This document shows positions 61,429-64,000 of a stretch of DNA of 64,000 nt, in pieces. Source of the stretch: Saprospiraceae bacterium (lineage in GTDB: Bacteria; Bacteroidota; Bacteroidia; Chitinophagales; Saprospiraceae). The notes under the pieces were generated by a model. It had not been told where the DNA came from. It worked only from the letters and a program-made list of their open reading frames with translations, and made no database searches. Made by a program: the position numbers and the translations under genes. Each line of letters begins with the position of its first letter. Position 1 is the stretch's first letter. The DNA lies in the NCBI GenBank assembly GCA_016715965.1, contig JADJXG010000001.1:1927501-1991500 (forward strand). Direction: 5' to 3'.

Positions 61429-61517
61429 ATCCTACTCAAACCTGACTTTAATATTGAATTAAATAATAATTTAGATTTCCGGTATCCCATTTCATCTTTT
61501 GATGTACTTAGTTTCTT

Positions 61518-62771
61518 TCACTTAAACGGACTCCGCGGCGTCCACTCCGTCCTGGGTTTGAGAAATTCCAGAATATGAGGTAAGAGCTTGTTGACCCACT
61601 TTGACTTATGCGCAATGTAGGAATACAATTCTTCCGGGACGGCTCCCACCGATGATTTTATCTCAAGCGCCGTGCGGGCGAAGTTTATTTCTTTGGCAGA
61701 TCTGCGAATTCCCTCCTCCACCAATCTCAGCAAGATATTGTGGTAAATCTCATGTGCTTTGTTTTCTTCTCTCGAATATCCCAAAAAATGGGCATGCATT
61801 ACGGATCCATCCATGATCACAGTATAAAAAGCTACTATCTTGTCTTCTCTCCGGACCAAAACAAGATCAAAATTTTGCTTAAGCTGATTTTTAAGGGCAC
61901 AAAAATATCCTTCATCCAGTTCTACCATGTTAAATCCAGCTGCCACCGCTACCTCCTGATACAAAGCATAAACGTCTGCTCTGAGATGGTGAATTTCTTC
62001 TTCACTCAAGGTGTGAAATTTTAATACAGACCCTGTCCGCAATACCTTATTGACTTTGATGCGATATTTACTATGGAGTGCCGATTTGTAATCATCCAAA
62101 TTTTTCCAGTCCGGATCCAATACCATCAGCATATTGGGCTGAACCGTAAATTCGTAATACGAAGGATATTTGTGCAAACATATTCCAGCCAATCGCTGCG
62201 CTGCCGGTAAGTCTTTCAGAATAAACAGACTGGCGTCGATCTGTTTTGATTCAAAAAAGAATTTGGTCAAATGGGAAATTAATTTCTCCTTCTCCAGTTT
62301 CTGGACGGAAGGGTGAAAGCAAATACCGAATGGGCCCGCTGCCAGCATAGACCCCATGACGATGACCCTCATTTTGACATACCTCGCCAAAAACTGACGG
62401 GAAGCCAGTGCGACCTGATCCAGATAGGAATGGATGTGCCCTGAATGATCCTGTAGTTTAAGCCTTTCCTCAGCATCAAATTCTAGAATCTGGAGGCAAA
62501 ATCTTGCCAAAACCAAGCCTTCCTTACTGACCAAGCCATATACCGTTCGGGTGTCTTTGGGGGCATGGCTATCCATTACACTTAAAAATTCTAGTCCCAT
62601 GAGCTTGCTCTCGGGTGGATCCTGCATCCATACATCCCTGATAGACTGTATATTATCTGTAAGGACAATGTCGTAGACGGTATCCGGAATGGCTCCTTTA
62701 CAAATGCAATCAAATACCTTGGATAGGTCTATTCCTTTTCTGGAAAGAGGGATTTCTCGGATTGGCATCAA
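61518..62771 (-). CDS. GNAT/FemAB-like acyltransferase
   Basis: 417 residues. The C-terminal third (A-F-Y-T-V-I-M-D-G-S, then E-I-Y-H-N-I-L-L-R) resembles GNAT/BioF2-like acyltransferases; the N-terminal half is unassigned. The gene is divergent from the lipoprotein at 62808 with only 36 bases between. The substrate may be a lipid or cell-wall precursor, but this is an inference. Confidence 0.65.
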   Translation of the reverse strand: MMPIREIPLSRKGIDLSKVFDCICKGAIPDTVYDIVLTDNIQSIRDVWMQDPPESKLMGLEFLSVMDSHAPKDTRTVYGLVSKEGLVLARFCLQILEFDAEERLKLQDHSGHIHSYLDQVALASRQFLARYVKMRVIVMGSMLAAGPFGICFHPSVQKLEKEKLISHLTKFFFESKQIDASLFILKDLPAAQRLAGICLHKYPSYYEFTVQPNMLMVLDPDWKNLDDYKSALHSKYRIKVNKVLRTGSVLKFHTLSEEEIHHLRADVYALYQEVAVAAGFNMVELDEGYFCALKNQLKQNFDLVLVRREDKIVAFYTVIMDGSVMHAHFLGYSREENKAHEIYHNILLRLVEEGIRRSAKEINFARTALEIKSSVGAVPEELYSYIAHKSKWVNKLLPHILEFLKPRTEWTPRSPFK

Positions 62772-62807
62772 ATTTGCGATAACTGACTGTTTGGTAAAAA
62801 CTTATGG

Positions 62808-64000
62808 ATGATCGGACTTCAACATTTTAAAAGCCTCGCCGGTTTAATATTATTGATTCAATTTAGCGCCTGTGTGTCCGCCTCCAAATACAAAAAGGAA
62901 CTGGTCAGAAACCAGGAATCCCAATTACAACTTTCACAACTGGAGCAAATAAGAAATCAGCGCGACTCGCTTGCCAAAGAATTGGAAATGAGTGCAAGGA
63001 ATCTGTTGAAGACTGAAAAAACCCTTACTGAATTTTACATCCGTTACAGAACTCAGGAAAACACGGATGTTGTCTCTCCATCTTCAAATTCCCCGGAACC
63101 CACCGCAAGAATAAAAATATTGGAAGATTCCCTGCGACAATCCCAAATTAACTTGGAAGGTAAAATCAAAGAGCTGACCGAACTCAACAAGAAGCACCAG
63201 GTGCAGGAGGATAAATACCATGATCAAGACAAAAGGTTGTCTGATCTGTTTTCTGCCCTCTACAAACAGCGAACGGCTTTTGATAGTCTGCAGAATGAGT
63301 ACTACGCATTGCACAAGTCCAAAAATCAAAACTCCAACTCCAATAAAATAGATCCGGAAGAAAACAAAAAGCTGAAAAAATCAGCCGCCTCAAAAGACAG
63401 TTTGATTTTTAAACAACAAAAATCACTGGAAGAAAAATCTTTCCAGATTGCTTTTTTGAAAAATAAATTGGATTCAACCGACAAAGTCAATAGAGATTTG
63501 TTGTCCCATGCCGAAGATCAAAGCAAGCGCGTAGAGGAAAATTTGAAGGCGGATTCTATAGGTCAGTTGAAAATTGCATTGTCTTCGATGGAAAACAGGA
63601 TGAAGGAAGTTGAAACTGAATTGGAAAATAAAAATTTGGAAATTCAAAATTATAGGAAGGAAAGTGATCGTATCAAGAAAGACCAGACTTCCAATAAATC
63701 GGATCAGAAAAAAATAAAAATGCTGGAGGAGGAAAACCAAAAACTACTTGCCCTGCAGTCACAACATAAGATCCAAATAGACTCCCTGATCAAATCACAA
63801 ACAAATATCCAAATATCAGACCAAGCACTTGTTCAGAAATTGAACGCCAAAGTGGATTCGATGCAAAAGGCGCAACAGAATTTTCAGCACTCAGAACAAG
63901 TTACTGTTCAAAAATTGAATAGAAAATTAGATTCAATGAATCTAAGTTTGGTTCAGAAAGAACAGCAAATCCAGGATCAGGAAAAATATATAAAACTTCT
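62808..64000 (+). CDS. Coiled-coil lipoprotein, partial (C-terminus beyond window)
   Basis: 397 residues are seen from the ATG at 62808; the ATG at 62804 hits a stop at once. Lipoprotein signal with lipobox F-S-A-C. Then almost unbroken coiled coil, rich in Lys, Gln, Glu, Ser, with heptad-like leucines and repeated V-Q-K-L-N-x-K-(V/L)-D-S-M units. It may act as a periplasmic spacer or tether. Family not recognised. Confidence 0.75.
   Translation, partial: MIGLQHFKSLAGLILLIQFSACVSASKYKKELVRNQESQLQLSQLEQIRNQRDSLAKELEMSARNLLKTEKTLTEFYIRYRTQENTDVVSPSSNSPEPTARIKILEDSLRQSQINLEGKIKELTELNKKHQVQEDKYHDQDKRLSDLFSALYKQRTAFDSLQNEYYALHKSKNQNSNSNKIDPEENKKLKKSAASKDSLIFKQQKSLEEKSFQIAFLKNKLDSTDKVNRDLLSHAEDQSKRVEENLKADSIGQLKIALSSMENRMKEVETELENKNLEIQNYRKESDRIKKDQTSNKSDQKKIKMLEEENQKLLALQSQHKIQIDSLIKSQTNIQISDQALVQKLNAKVDSMQKAQQNFQHSEQVTVQKLNRKLDSMNLSLVQKEQQIQDQEKYIKL

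Overview
The window reads as chromosome of a member of the Bacteroidota, most likely a Saprospiraceae-like lineage. The evidence is: many secreted proteins with C-terminal type IX secretion (Por/SprB) sorting domains; Bacteroidota-type promoter boxes (TAnnTTTG) in front of many genes; a MurF-alanine racemase fusion; BatD-type proteins; DUF4920, DUF5916 and DUF5074-type proteins; and a moderately AT-rich composition. This is inference from gene content; there is no rRNA in the window.

Left part (1-32.9 kb) is mostly core chromosome. It holds two secreted surface proteins (1-3303, the first cut by the window edge), an Uup-type ABC-F ATPase (3393-5243), a three-gene operon of a MauG-like di-haem peroxidase and two unknown exported proteins (5361-9054), a DUF5074-like surface protein, nadD-dnaN, a degenerate M16 peptidase, a sugar MFS transporter, a YciI-like protein, a sugar nucleotidyltransferase and a MORN-repeat caspase-like protein. 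Next come a DUF4920 lipoprotein with class I fructose-bisphosphate aldolase, a DUF4440-like lipoprotein, and a purD-murF/alr operon. A subtilisin-family lipoprotein is followed by a TPR-CHAT protease-like membrane protein; this pair looks like an extracytoplasmic protease cascade. tRNA-Val(GAC), a rhodanese, HflX and a methyltransferase close the region.

Middle part (33.2-53 kb) is accessory. It opens with the last ~43 codons of a tyrosine recombinase. A run of same-strand small units follows: a secreted DUF5829-like protein, then HicAB, ParDE and HigBA toxin-antitoxin pairs. Each unit is followed by a long imperfect palindromic region. Two of these regions share a ~133-bp structured repeat, and three share a TGCYCCGTTR end, so this is a candidate integron-like cassette array (a CALIN-like cluster). 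A defence cluster comes next: a broken XRE regulator, a truncated vsr, an EVE-like/McrB GTPase, a DUF1016 (YhcG-type) nuclease and a McrC-like DUF2357 nuclease. An intact IS4-family element with 16-bp inverted repeats and a 10-bp target duplication follows. After it are single-gene units: PagL-like deacylase, DUF1801, membrane protein, AraC regulator, tandem DUF1398 lipoprotein, alpha/beta hydrolase, SRPBCC protein and GNAT acetyltransferase.

Right part (52.7-64 kb) returns to core-like content: T9SS-exported proteins, a DUF5916 outer-membrane protein, two BatD-type proteins (one only an N-terminal domain), a small membrane protein, a second unrelated HicBA pair, a GNAT/FemAB-like acetyltransferase and the start of a coiled-coil lipoprotein cut by the right edge.

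Two genes (the CHAT gene and mcrB) show sharp internal base-composition breaks. In both, an AT-rich front half joins a GC-richer catalytic half, suggesting exchange of the recognition/sensor part while the effector core is kept.
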